Assembly (NCBI RefSeq): GCF_000613885.1
Contig: NZ_BAJV01000001.1
Coordinates: 248,001-312,000, forward strand
Direction: 5' to 3'
Length of the DNA stretch: 64,000 bases
Source of the DNA: Asaia prunellae JCM 25354
Lineage (GTDB): Bacteria > Pseudomonadota > Alphaproteobacteria > Acetobacterales > Acetobacteraceae
A program made the position numbers and the translations under genes. Shown here one piece after another: positions 36,399 to 44,670 of this stretch (the stretch's first letter is position 1; the number at the start of each line of letters is the position of its first letter). The notes beneath the pieces were generated by a model. It had not been told where the DNA came from, did no database searches, and saw only the letters and a program-made list of their open reading frames with translations.

Positions 36399-38105
36399 AT
36401 GGTGAAGCGTCACGTGTCCCCCAGGTTGAGTCGACGCACGGCACTGGCCTCCCTCGTCGCAACAGGCAGTGGCGTCGTCGGATTGTCCATTGCCCGTGCC
36501 TCCGAACCGGGCCCACAGACAGCCCCTCTCGCTCCGGCAGACGAGCGCAAGGGAGAACCGAATACGTCGCATCCCTCACCGGCGGATCAGCCAGGCGCGA
36601 CCTCTCATCCTGTTATCAGGACCCAGGCCGATGCTTTCTATCGTCCGACAGTGCATTACTCCCCGGAGCGGGGCTTCATGAATGATCCGAACGGACTGAT
36701 TCATGATGGCAGGATCTTTCATCTCTATTATCAGTACGATCCGTTTGCGCCTTATGCCGGCCATGTTCACTGGGGTCATGCCACAAGCCCGGATCTCCTG
36801 ACCTGGGAAGACCAGCCTGTCGCACTGAACGAGACACCACAGGGAGAAGCCTATACGGGTTGTGCTGTACTGGACGCACGCAACAGCTCCGGCCTGTTTT
36901 CTTCGGATCAGGGTGGGCTGGTTGCCCTCTATACCCGCGCAACGCCGCAAAAACAGACGCAGTTTCTTGCTATCAGCAATGATGAAGGCAGAAGTTTCAA
37001 GGATATTGCACAAAACCCGGTGCTGGATATCGGCAGCAACTCCTTCCGCGATCCCAAAGTGATCTTTCATAAACCAACAGTTCAGTGGGTCATGGTCGTG
37101 GCAAAAGCGCGGCTGCATCAGATTGCATTCTACGCCTCGATCGATCTGAAACGTTGGACGCATCTGAGCGATTTTGGCCCTTCAGGTCTGTTCGGTGTCG
37201 ATTATGAATGTCCCAATCTGATTGAAATCCCGGTTGAAGGAGGAGGATCGCGCTGGGTGTTGTTCATCTCGGTCAATCCGGGTGGCCCGACAGGAGGCAG
37301 TATCACCCAGTATTTCGTCGGCCATTTCGATGGCAGCCGCTTCACCCCCGATGATACGGTGATTGGTCTGACCGATTTCGCCAAAGATGCCTACGCGCTG
37401 CAATGCTATGAGAACATGCCGGGCGACGAAGCCGTTTCAATTGCCTGGCTCGGCAACTGGCAATACTGTCAGGAACTGCCAACCCAGAGCTGGCGTGGCT
37501 GCATGACCCTGCCTCGGGTCATGACCCTCCGCCACGACGCGGCGGGATGGTTGAGACTTGCGCAGGCTCCCAGGGGAATTGAGGCCCTGCGTGAGGAGGC
37601 TGTGCCTTTTGCCTGTCCCAAGCTCACTGCTGGTTCCAGCAATTCGGTACCCCTGCCTCCCGGCGCCGCAATAGAGCTCATTCTGAGTGTGACAGTCGAC
37701 CAGATGGCACCTGATCTTCCTCTGGGGGACAAGGGGCGCACAGGGCGTTTCGTTATCGTGTTCGGCAATGATCAGGGAGAGACACTCACGATCGGCTTTG
37801 ATGCCTTCAGCGGGCAACTCTGGATAGACCGCGCCGATCTCAATGGTTTCAAGCAGCCTTTCTTCACCGGCCAGTTCTCAACAGCGCTCAACCCCGATGA
37901 CCGCCATTTTGACGTACGACTCATACTCGATGCCTGCACACTCGAGGTATTTGCCAATGCCGGTCTCTCGGTCGGTACAGCACTCCTCTTTCCTGCCAAT
38001 CCCCTCACCTTCCTCAAACTTGAAGCAACCGGTGCCGGCGCAACGCTCGATCGATTGATGCTTTACCGCCTCAGGAAAGTCATGCCGCGCGAGACGGCCC
38101 TGTAA
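36399..38105 (+). CDS. exported GH32 fructan/sucrose hydrolase (levanase-like)
   Basis: 568 residues from ATG 36399 (AGGAAG upstream; an ATG at 36384 has no ribosome site). The N-terminus SPRLSRRTALASLVATGSG resembles a Tat signal. The five-bladed GH32 propeller shows the nucleophile Asp96 in FMNDPNGLIHDG, the stabiliser in FRDPKV, and the acid/base Glu in YECPNLIEIP. The C-terminal sandwich follows (LEVFANAG). This should release fructose from levan, inulin or sucrose in the periplasm or outside. Exolevanases of acetic acid bacteria are the closest functional analogues; the exact substrate is inferred. Confidence 0.88.
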   Translation: MVKRHVSPRLSRRTALASLVATGSGVVGLSIARASEPGPQTAPLAPADERKGEPNTSHPSPADQPGATSHPVIRTQADAFYRPTVHYSPERGFMNDPNGLIHDGRIFHLYYQYDPFAPYAGHVHWGHATSPDLLTWEDQPVALNETPQGEAYTGCAVLDARNSSGLFSSDQGGLVALYTRATPQKQTQFLAISNDEGRSFKDIAQNPVLDIGSNSFRDPKVIFHKPTVQWVMVVAKARLHQIAFYASIDLKRWTHLSDFGPSGLFGVDYECPNLIEIPVEGGGSRWVLFISVNPGGPTGGSITQYFVGHFDGSRFTPDDTVIGLTDFAKDAYALQCYENMPGDEAVSIAWLGNWQYCQELPTQSWRGCMTLPRVMTLRHDAAGWLRLAQAPRGIEALREEAVPFACPKLTAGSSNSVPLPPGAAIELILSVTVDQMAPDLPLGDKGRTGRFVIVFGNDQGETLTIGFDAFSGQLWIDRADLNGFKQPFFTGQFSTALNPDDRHFDVRLILDACTLEVFANAGLSVGTALLFPANPLTFLKLEATGAGATLDRLMLYRLRKVMPRETAL

Positions 38106-38149
38106 CAAGACCCCACCAACACTGTCACCGACTGGAGTTTCTGCCACAA

Positions 38150-38584
38150 ATGTCTTTTGTCACCTGTCTTGTCGTCATGCTCGGGGGCGCCCTAGGCACC
38201 CTTGCGCGTTATCTGATGACACTCGCGACCGCCCCCTATAGCCGTACCATGCCCTGGGGGACGATCCTGGCCGTCAATACGGTCGGATCTTTTGTTATCG
38301 GCTTCTTCGGCACGCTCACTCTCGCCCATGGACGCTTTCCGGCCTCGGAAAACATGCGTCTTTTCGTGATGGTCGGAATCTGTGGCGGCTATACGACCTT
38401 CTCATCCTTCAGTCTGCAGACGCTCGACCTGTTACGCGCTGACGCCTGGGGGCGGGCCGCACTCAATATCGCCCTTTCAGCCCTGCTTTGCCTGGGCGCC
38501 GTATCGTTGGGTCATCAGGCTGCTTCCAGACTCAATGCAGGCGCCTTCCAGATCGCACAGAATGAAACCGAGGAAGACGCCTGA
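38150..38584 (+). CDS. crcB: fluoride ion channel CrcB/Fluc
   Basis: 144 residues, four membrane helices. Fluc signatures are present: GGALGTLARYLM, NTVGSFVIGFFGTL with the pore Asn, and GGYTTFSSFSLQT with the Phe-box phenylalanines. It exports fluoride. The 44-bp gap before it is too short for a fluoride riboswitch. It ends 7 bp before the convergent class V enzyme gene, with no obvious terminator between. Confidence 0.92.
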   Translation: MSFVTCLVVMLGGALGTLARYLMTLATAPYSRTMPWGTILAVNTVGSFVIGFFGTLTLAHGRFPASENMRLFVMVGICGGYTTFSSFSLQTLDLLRADAWGRAALNIALSALLCLGAVSLGHQAASRLNAGAFQIAQNETEEDA

Positions 38585-38591
38585 ATACCCC

Positions 38592-40049
38592 TCAGGCGGA
38601 TAGTGCCTCGAAACGGGCTGTCTGCTCATCACAGCGGTAAAAATCCGCCATCGGATAGGGCTGGCGGGCGAGAGTTGCGACAGCGTCAATCACACGATCC
38701 ACTTTTTCGTCGCTCATCAGCACACTGAAATTGAGGCGTGTCCAGCCCGGTTTCTCGATTTCCTGTCCGGAAAGGATAGCCTGACGCAAAAGGGCGGAAG
38801 CAGAAGCATCAATGGACAGGAGACGATGGGCGTAAGGACCGGCACAGGCGCAGCCACCACGCGCCTGAATACCATAGCAATCCGACAGCAATCTGGTGAA
38901 AAGCTGCTGATGAACATAGCCGCCGCGCTGACGATCCCGTATACGCATGGAGAAAATCGGCAGAGCAGGACTGTTTTTCGAAATACCGATCAGTTCGATT
39001 TCCGGTACCTTGCGCCAGGCATCGAGAGCACGCTCACGCAATTCGGCATGGCGTGAATTCATGAACTCCTGCCCGATAGCCTCCTTGACGAGAAAGGCCA
39101 TAGCCGCCCGGATATCACCGACGACATTCGGAGTACCCGCTTCTTCCCGATCGCTCACGCAACCGGAATAATCATGCCCCCAGGGTGATACAAAGCGCAC
39201 CGTACCTCCACCGGGCAGGCTGGGGCGGGTAAGGGCCACAGCTTCGTCACGAACGATCATGACACCTGAAGCTCCGGGTCCGCCAATGAACTTGTGGGGC
39301 GAGATAACAACTGCGTCTTTCTGAGCATCCGTTCCCGCAGCCATATCGATGGCAAGATAGGGACCCCCACCCGCAAAATCCCAGACTGAACGCGCACCAT
39401 ATGCGTTGAGGAGACGCGTTACGGCATCCACATCTGTCAGAATACCAGTGACATTTGAAGCAGCAGAAAACGCCCCGACAACCAGACGAGCCGGGTCTGT
39501 CCCTGCCAGAATACGCTCCAGCATTACAAGGTCAGGCCCACCTTGCGGCCCCTCCTCGATCTCGACAATTTCGGCGCCACTCTCCCGCCAGGGCAATATA
39601 TTGGAGTGATGTTCATACGGCCCGATCAGGACCAGCGGTTTCTTCTTTTCGGCTACTGCGTTGGTGACACCCATCAGGTTGACAAGACGATTGATTCCGG
39701 CTGTGGCTCCCGAACCGGTGAAAACCACACTAAAACTCTCCGGTGCCTTGCAAAGACGCCCAATATGCCTGCGTGCCGAGGCGCGGAGACGGGTCATCAT
39801 ACGACCACAATACGAAGCCTGAGTATGGCTGTTGGCGTAATAGGGCAGCACCTGGGTCAGCATGAAGCTCTCGATCTGATGCAATGCCCGTCCCGAGGCC
39901 ACATAATCGGCATATAACAAGGGATGATCACCAAATGGGCCCGGTACCGCTATCCCCTCACCAATCACGCCTTGCCTCAGGGCATCAAACCCCTTTTCCG
40001 TATCGAGGGACCGGGCAAAATCGGCAAGACAGGTCTCGGGATCGAACAT
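38592..40049 (-). CDS. class V aminotransferase-fold PLP enzyme (cysteine desulfurase-like)
   Basis: 485 residues from ATG 40049 (GGAG 8 bp upstream; the frame extends to 40175 without a ribosome site and would overlap the AsnC gene). The PLP Lys lies in VVISPHKFIGGPGASG. Other landmarks are FTGSGATAGINRLVNL, the histidine pair in GPYEHHSNILPW, and ARGGCACAGPYAHRL, which places Cys residues where SufS/NifS carry the reactive Cys. It is longer (~80 residues) than SufS and has no suf genes around it, so its substrate is uncertain. Its regulator is probably the divergent AsnC-type gene. Confidence 0.8.
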   Translation of the reverse strand: MFDPETCLADFARSLDTEKGFDALRQGVIGEGIAVPGPFGDHPLLYADYVASGRALHQIESFMLTQVLPYYANSHTQASYCGRMMTRLRASARRHIGRLCKAPESFSVVFTGSGATAGINRLVNLMGVTNAVAEKKKPLVLIGPYEHHSNILPWRESGAEIVEIEEGPQGGPDLVMLERILAGTDPARLVVGAFSAASNVTGILTDVDAVTRLLNAYGARSVWDFAGGGPYLAIDMAAGTDAQKDAVVISPHKFIGGPGASGVMIVRDEAVALTRPSLPGGGTVRFVSPWGHDYSGCVSDREEAGTPNVVGDIRAAMAFLVKEAIGQEFMNSRHAELRERALDAWRKVPEIELIGISKNSPALPIFSMRIRDRQRGGYVHQQLFTRLLSDCYGIQARGGCACAGPYAHRLLSIDASASALLRQAILSGQEIEKPGWTRLNFSVLMSDEKVDRVIDAVATLARQPYPMADFYRCDEQTARFEALSA

Positions 40050-40166
40050 CGGGCAGTCTCCAACTGGTGATCCGGCAAGATTAGAGCGGCCGAAGCATAA
40101 AAACTCTCCTTTTCTCCTCGTATTTCGTGTTATTTTTCTATCACATGATCTGTTTTCAGGATTTTT

Positions 40167-40616
40167 ATGGATCAAATTGACAAATCCATCCTGCGTACCC
40201 TTCAGAGGGACGCGTCACTGTCCCAGCGTGAACTTGCTGACAAAGTCGGGCTTTCGCAAAACGCATGCTGGCGCCGTCTCCACACACTCCGGGCAAACGG
40301 CGTTATCAAGGGTGAGACCTTGCGTCTCTCCCAAGAAGCCATCGGGCTGGGCGTGACAGTGTTTGTCATGGTCCGTACGCGCTATCATTCCCGCGAATGG
40401 CTCAGCCACTTTAGGGAAGCCGTACTGTCTATCCCTCATATTGTCGATTTCCACCGGCTGGCCGGCGATTACGACTATATGCTCAAGATCGTGGCAAAGG
40501 ACATGAATGCCTTTGACGGCATTTACCAGATCCTGATCAGTAAGGTCGAACTCGACACAGTGACCTCCTATCTCTCCATGGAAGCCATTGCTGATAGCCG
40601 GGACATGCCCGTCTGA
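40167..40616 (+). CDS. Lrp/AsnC-family transcriptional regulator
   Basis: 149 residues. DQIDKSILRTLQRDASLSQ and ELADKVGLSQNACWRRLHTL form the N-terminal helix-turn-helix. The RAM domain follows with FHRLAGDYDYMLKIVAKD. These small regulators respond to amino acids. The gene is divergent from the PLP enzyme gene with 117 bp between, the usual layout when an Lrp-type protein controls its neighbour. Confidence 0.9.
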   Translation: MDQIDKSILRTLQRDASLSQRELADKVGLSQNACWRRLHTLRANGVIKGETLRLSQEAIGLGVTVFVMVRTRYHSREWLSHFREAVLSIPHIVDFHRLAGDYDYMLKIVAKDMNAFDGIYQILISKVELDTVTSYLSMEAIADSRDMPV

Positions 40617-40620
40617 TATG

Positions 40621-40646
40621 AAAAAGCGGCGGCATTCTGCCGCCGC
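40621..40646 (-). terminator. intrinsic terminator of glgX (bidirectional hairpin)
   Basis: GCGGCGGCA (40626-40634) pairs perfectly with TGCCGCCGC (40638-40646), loop TTC. On the reverse strand the stem is followed at once by TTTTT (40625-40621), a textbook intrinsic terminator for glgX, whose stop is at 40657. It also lies 10 bp after the AsnC-type gene. Confidence 0.85.
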
Positions 40647-40656
40647 CCCGTTTACC

Positions 40657-42789
40657 CTATTTTTCTTCCGGCTTGGTAATAAGCTCGAACAGCAGAACTG
40701 ATCTTCCGGTGACCGTATAGACCTGCTTTTGCGCGAAACGCTCTTCTTCGAGGGTGTCCCCGTCATCAGGACGATTGGTATCAAGCAGAAGCTTCCATTC
40801 CTCCCCTTCGGCTTCGGGCAGTGTAAACTGCACGACATCATGCCAGCTGTTCAGGATAAGCAGTAATGTTGCATCAGCGCCGCGACGCTTGATGCCGCTC
40901 TGTTGCGCCCGCCCGTCAAGCATAAGACCGAAGCACTGGGCCTGCGACCATTCATCCTGTTGCATGACCCCGCCCGAAGCACTTACCCAGCTCAGTTCCT
41001 TGACATCCAGCTCGGGATTATAGGCTTCCGTCAGGAAGCGCGAGCGACGAAGAATCGGGAAGCGTCGACGCAGAGCCAGAAGACGCCGGGTGAATTTGGA
41101 AAGACTGGCTCCTTCTTCACTGATACTCCAGTTGACCCAGGATATGTCGTTGTTCTGACAATAGGCGTTGTTGTTACCTCCCTGGGTTCGACCGAATTCA
41201 TCTCCTGCCAGGATCATCGGCGTTCCCTGAGAAAAGATCAGGGTTGCCAGCATGTTGCGACACTGACGCCACCGCACTTCATTGATGGCCTCATCATCTG
41301 TCGGTCCTTCGACACCGTAATTGCAGGAACGATTATCCGAAGTACCGTCTTTCCCGTCCTCGCCATTCGCCTCGTTGTGTTTCTCATTGTAGGAAACACA
41401 GTCAAGCAGCGTAAAGCCATCATGTGCCGTGATGAAATTCACACTCGCCCAGGCCTGTCGCCCGGAATGATTGAACATGTCCGGGCTGCCCAGCAGACGC
41501 GGGGCAAGGACATCGGCCTTGGCCTCGCCTCGCCAGTAATCACGCACCGTATCACGGTACTTGTCATTCCATTCAGCCCAGCCAGGTGGGAAATGCCCGA
41601 CCTGATAGCCCCCCGGGCCTACGTCCCAGGGTTCGGCAATCATCTTGAGATGGGTCAGGGTCGGATCCTGCCGGCAAATTCTCAGGAAGCCGGAATCACT
41701 ATCGAAACCATCAAGCTCACGCGCAAGAATTGTTCCAAGATCAAACCTGAATCCATCAACTCCGATCTCGTTTGCCCAGTAACGGAGACTGTCAGTGACA
41801 AGTTGTATGGAAGCAGATTTTGTCAGATTGAACGTGTTACCCGTTCCGGTATCATTTATATAAAATCTTTTGTTGTCTGGCATGAGACGGTAGTAGGAAG
41901 CATTGTCGAGCCCCTTGAAAGAGAGAGTCGGGCCCAGCTCATTGCCTTCTGCCGTGTGATTGTAGACAACGTCCATGATCACTTCAATCCCGGCCTCGTG
42001 ATAGGCCGCAATCATACGACGTACCTCTGAGAGCGCATCATCCTGATCGGCCGCATAACGGGCATCGGGCGAGAAATAACCGATGGTATTGTAACCCCAG
42101 TAATTGGTCAGTCCCTTGTCGACGAGATATTCGTCAGCCACAAAGCTCTGGATAGGCAAAAGCTCAATTGTGGTAATGCCGAGCGATTTCAGATGCTCAA
42201 TGACATGGCGGTTACCCAGACCGGCATAGGTTCCCCTCAGGCGTCGTGGCACACGGGGATGGTTGAGCGTATATCCCCTGACGTGGGTCTCATAGATGAC
42301 CGTATCAGTCCATCTCGTTTTCAACGGTCGAAGGTTCTGCGCCGCAGGATCGGTAATGACGCATTTGGGTATGAATGCTGCGCTGTCACGATCATCGAAG
42401 CTGAGATCCTTGTCGGCGTGGCCCAGCTGATAGCCGAAAAGGGCGGGATCCCAGGTAATCTCGCCGAAATATTCGCGAGCGTAAGGATCAAGCAGCAACT
42501 TGTTCGGATTGAAGCGATGGCCTGCATCCGGTTCGTAAGGACCGTGAACGCGGTAGCCATAAAGCTGACCGGGGCGCAGATCCGGCACCCAGCCGTGGAA
42601 AACCTGGTCTGTATATTCCGGCAGTCTGATCCGGTCTGTCTCTTTCTCGCCATTCTGGTCAAACAGGCAGATATCGACAGCGGTGGCATTGGCCGAGAAA
42701 ACGGCAAAGTTAACGCCCTTCCCATCATAGACGGCACCACGCTCGGCAGGGCTTCCTTCTTTCAGGCGTTTTTCAAAAGAATCACTCAT
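40657..42789 (-). CDS. glgX: glycogen debranching enzyme GlgX
   Basis: 710 residues with GGAAAG before the ATG. An N-terminal CBM48 (PAERGAVYDGKGVNFAVFSA) precedes a GH13 barrel. Catalytic residues are visible: Asp in VDGFRFDLGTILARE, Glu in MIAEPWDVGPGGY, and Asp in ITAHDGFTLLD. YQVGHFPPGWAEWNDKYRD is typical of GlgX/TreX. It removes alpha-1,6 branches from phosphorylase-limited glycogen. It is divergent from glgA with 202 bp between, so promoters of both arms of the glycogen cluster lie there. Confidence 0.93.
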   Translation of the reverse strand: MSDSFEKRLKEGSPAERGAVYDGKGVNFAVFSANATAVDICLFDQNGEKETDRIRLPEYTDQVFHGWVPDLRPGQLYGYRVHGPYEPDAGHRFNPNKLLLDPYAREYFGEITWDPALFGYQLGHADKDLSFDDRDSAAFIPKCVITDPAAQNLRPLKTRWTDTVIYETHVRGYTLNHPRVPRRLRGTYAGLGNRHVIEHLKSLGITTIELLPIQSFVADEYLVDKGLTNYWGYNTIGYFSPDARYAADQDDALSEVRRMIAAYHEAGIEVIMDVVYNHTAEGNELGPTLSFKGLDNASYYRLMPDNKRFYINDTGTGNTFNLTKSASIQLVTDSLRYWANEIGVDGFRFDLGTILARELDGFDSDSGFLRICRQDPTLTHLKMIAEPWDVGPGGYQVGHFPPGWAEWNDKYRDTVRDYWRGEAKADVLAPRLLGSPDMFNHSGRQAWASVNFITAHDGFTLLDCVSYNEKHNEANGEDGKDGTSDNRSCNYGVEGPTDDEAINEVRWRQCRNMLATLIFSQGTPMILAGDEFGRTQGGNNNAYCQNNDISWVNWSISEEGASLSKFTRRLLALRRRFPILRRSRFLTEAYNPELDVKELSWVSASGGVMQQDEWSQAQCFGLMLDGRAQQSGIKRRGADATLLLILNSWHDVVQFTLPEAEGEEWKLLLDTNRPDDGDTLEEERFAQKQVYTVTGRSVLLFELITKPEEK

Positions 42790-42991
42790 TGGTTTCTTTC
42801 CATCCTGACCCAGTATCCCGGCGTTTTCGCAAGCCGATCCGGGATAACGAGACGCCTAACGTCCAAGCCGGGAAAAGAGGCGATAACATAAACGCGAGGT
42901 CTTGACGATTTCAGCTTTCAGACGTTTCATAAGTATTGCCAGCATTAAAATGCCGCTAATTCTTAGGCTTACCAAAAAAACGAGGCCCGCC

Positions 42992-44635
42992 ATGGCTACT
43001 GATCAGATCGTTGCGCTTCCGACAGATCTGCAGCTTCTCTCTGTCACATCAGAGATGTTCCCGCTCGTGAAGACGGGCGGACTGGGCGACGTTGCAGCCT
43101 CACTTCCGACTGCCCTGCGTCATCATGGTGTACGAACCGTGACGATTTTGCCCGGGTATCCGGCAGTCATGAACGCCCTGACGCACAGAACAGAAGTCTT
43201 CGTGTTTCACGACATGCTTGGCTACCGGACTACCCTCTGGGAAGGAACGGCCCATGGCCGCCATCTCTATGTCGTTGACGTTCCGGAACTTTATGACCGG
43301 GAGGGAGGCCCCTATCTCGGGCCGGACGGCCGAGACTGGCCTGACAATCACATGCGATTTGCCGTATTGTCGCGCGTTGCGGCTTGCATCGCCCAGGGGT
43401 GTCTGCCGAGCTGGCGTCCGGATGTGGTGATGACCCATGACTGGCAGGCCGGCCTGGTTGCTGCCTACCTGCGTTATGACCAGCTCCCCGCTCCTCCGGT
43501 AGCCCATGTCATCCATAATATGGCTTTTCAGGGCCTGTTTCCGCGTGAAGTTCTGTCACGGATCGGATTGCCGGGCCATGCTTTTACATTCGACGGTGTC
43601 GAATTTTATGGCAAGGTCGGCTATCTCAAGGCCGGGCTCCAGATCGCTGGGCGTCTGATCACCGTTTCACCAACCTATGCTGAAGAGATCCAGACCGAAC
43701 AGAATGGTATGGGACTGGAAGGACTTCTCAGGTCACGCTCGGCTGATCTCAGCGGCATTCTGAATGGCATCGATCTGCATGAGTGGAACTCGCTGACGGA
43801 TCCGGCTGTCATCTTCCCTTATGCTATTGGCGATATTGCAGGACGACGGGCAAACAAGCGGGTCTTCCAGGCCGAGTTCGGGCTTCCTCAGGACTCGAAT
43901 GCCATGTTGCTGGGTATTGTCAGCCGCCTGACGCGCCAGAAAGGTGTAGACATTCTGGCTGAAATCGCACCGAGGCTCTTTCAGGCCAATATACAGCTTG
44001 CTGTGGTCGGGGTGGGTGATCAGGAAATCATGCAATCATTCCGCACCCTGCAGCTGGCTTATCCGCGTAACCTTGTCTGCCATCTGCGTTACGACGAAAT
44101 CTTGGGCCATCGCCTGCATTCTGCTGTTGACGCCTCACTGGTTCCGTCCCGTTTCGAGCCTTGTGGTCTGACCCAGCTTCATGCCTTGCGCTATGGCTCT
44201 GTTCCCATAGCCGCCCGCGTCGGGGGTCTGACTGATACAATTGTCGATGCGAATGCCGCTGCGATAGAGGAAGGCGTAGCCAATGGCATTCTGTTCTCAC
44301 CGACAGAGCCTGATGCCCTTTATCGCGCCATCATGCACGGCAAGAAACTCTTCAGGCAGAAATCCGTCTGGGCCCGCCTTCAGCGCAACGGCTCACTGCA
44401 TGATGTCTCCTGGCACGGCAAAGCTGCACATTACGCACGGTTGTTGATGGAAATGGCAGGAAGAGCTCCGGTGAGGGCCTTTGGCGAAAATGACATTGCC
44501 CCGAGACTGAGCGATATGGGCATGCCGTTCTCCCCCAGTTCTGCTTTCACCCGTACAGCAAGAATGCCCCAGAGCAGGCCCCGTAACCCGGGCCTGGGGC
44601 GAACAGAGTCACCCCGGTTTGGCGCGGCATCCTGA
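42992..44635 (+). CDS. glgA: glycogen synthase GlgA
   Basis: 547 residues from ATG 42992, with GAGG upstream (an open extension to 42902 is not needed). GT5 hallmarks: the ADP-glucose-binding VKTGGLGDVAASLP, HDWQAGLV, HNMAFQG, GILNGIDLHEWN, GIVSRLTRQKGVDIL, and PSRFEPCGLTQLHALRYGSVP with the catalytic Glu. It extends the alpha-1,4 glucan. A ~60-residue tail beyond the GT5 core ends rich in Arg and Pro. No glgC is in the window, so ADP-glucose must be made elsewhere. Confidence 0.93.
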   Translation: MATDQIVALPTDLQLLSVTSEMFPLVKTGGLGDVAASLPTALRHHGVRTVTILPGYPAVMNALTHRTEVFVFHDMLGYRTTLWEGTAHGRHLYVVDVPELYDREGGPYLGPDGRDWPDNHMRFAVLSRVAACIAQGCLPSWRPDVVMTHDWQAGLVAAYLRYDQLPAPPVAHVIHNMAFQGLFPREVLSRIGLPGHAFTFDGVEFYGKVGYLKAGLQIAGRLITVSPTYAEEIQTEQNGMGLEGLLRSRSADLSGILNGIDLHEWNSLTDPAVIFPYAIGDIAGRRANKRVFQAEFGLPQDSNAMLLGIVSRLTRQKGVDILAEIAPRLFQANIQLAVVGVGDQEIMQSFRTLQLAYPRNLVCHLRYDEILGHRLHSAVDASLVPSRFEPCGLTQLHALRYGSVPIAARVGGLTDTIVDANAAAIEEGVANGILFSPTEPDALYRAIMHGKKLFRQKSVWARLQRNGSLHDVSWHGKAAHYARLLMEMAGRAPVRAFGENDIAPRLSDMGMPFSPSSAFTRTARMPQSRPRNPGLGRTESPRFGAAS

Positions 44636-44670
44636 TATAATTTTCTTTTCGAGGCGAGACACTCCATTCC

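Noticed and set aside
38106-38149. Fluoride riboswitch ahead of crcB
   Set aside because: The gap is only 44 bp and lacks the conserved core of the fluoride aptamer.
40903-42030. Forward open frame of 375 codons inside glgX
   Set aside because: It lies antisense to conserved GlgX sequence with all catalytic residues; the product has no recognisable domains or signal and no ribosome site.
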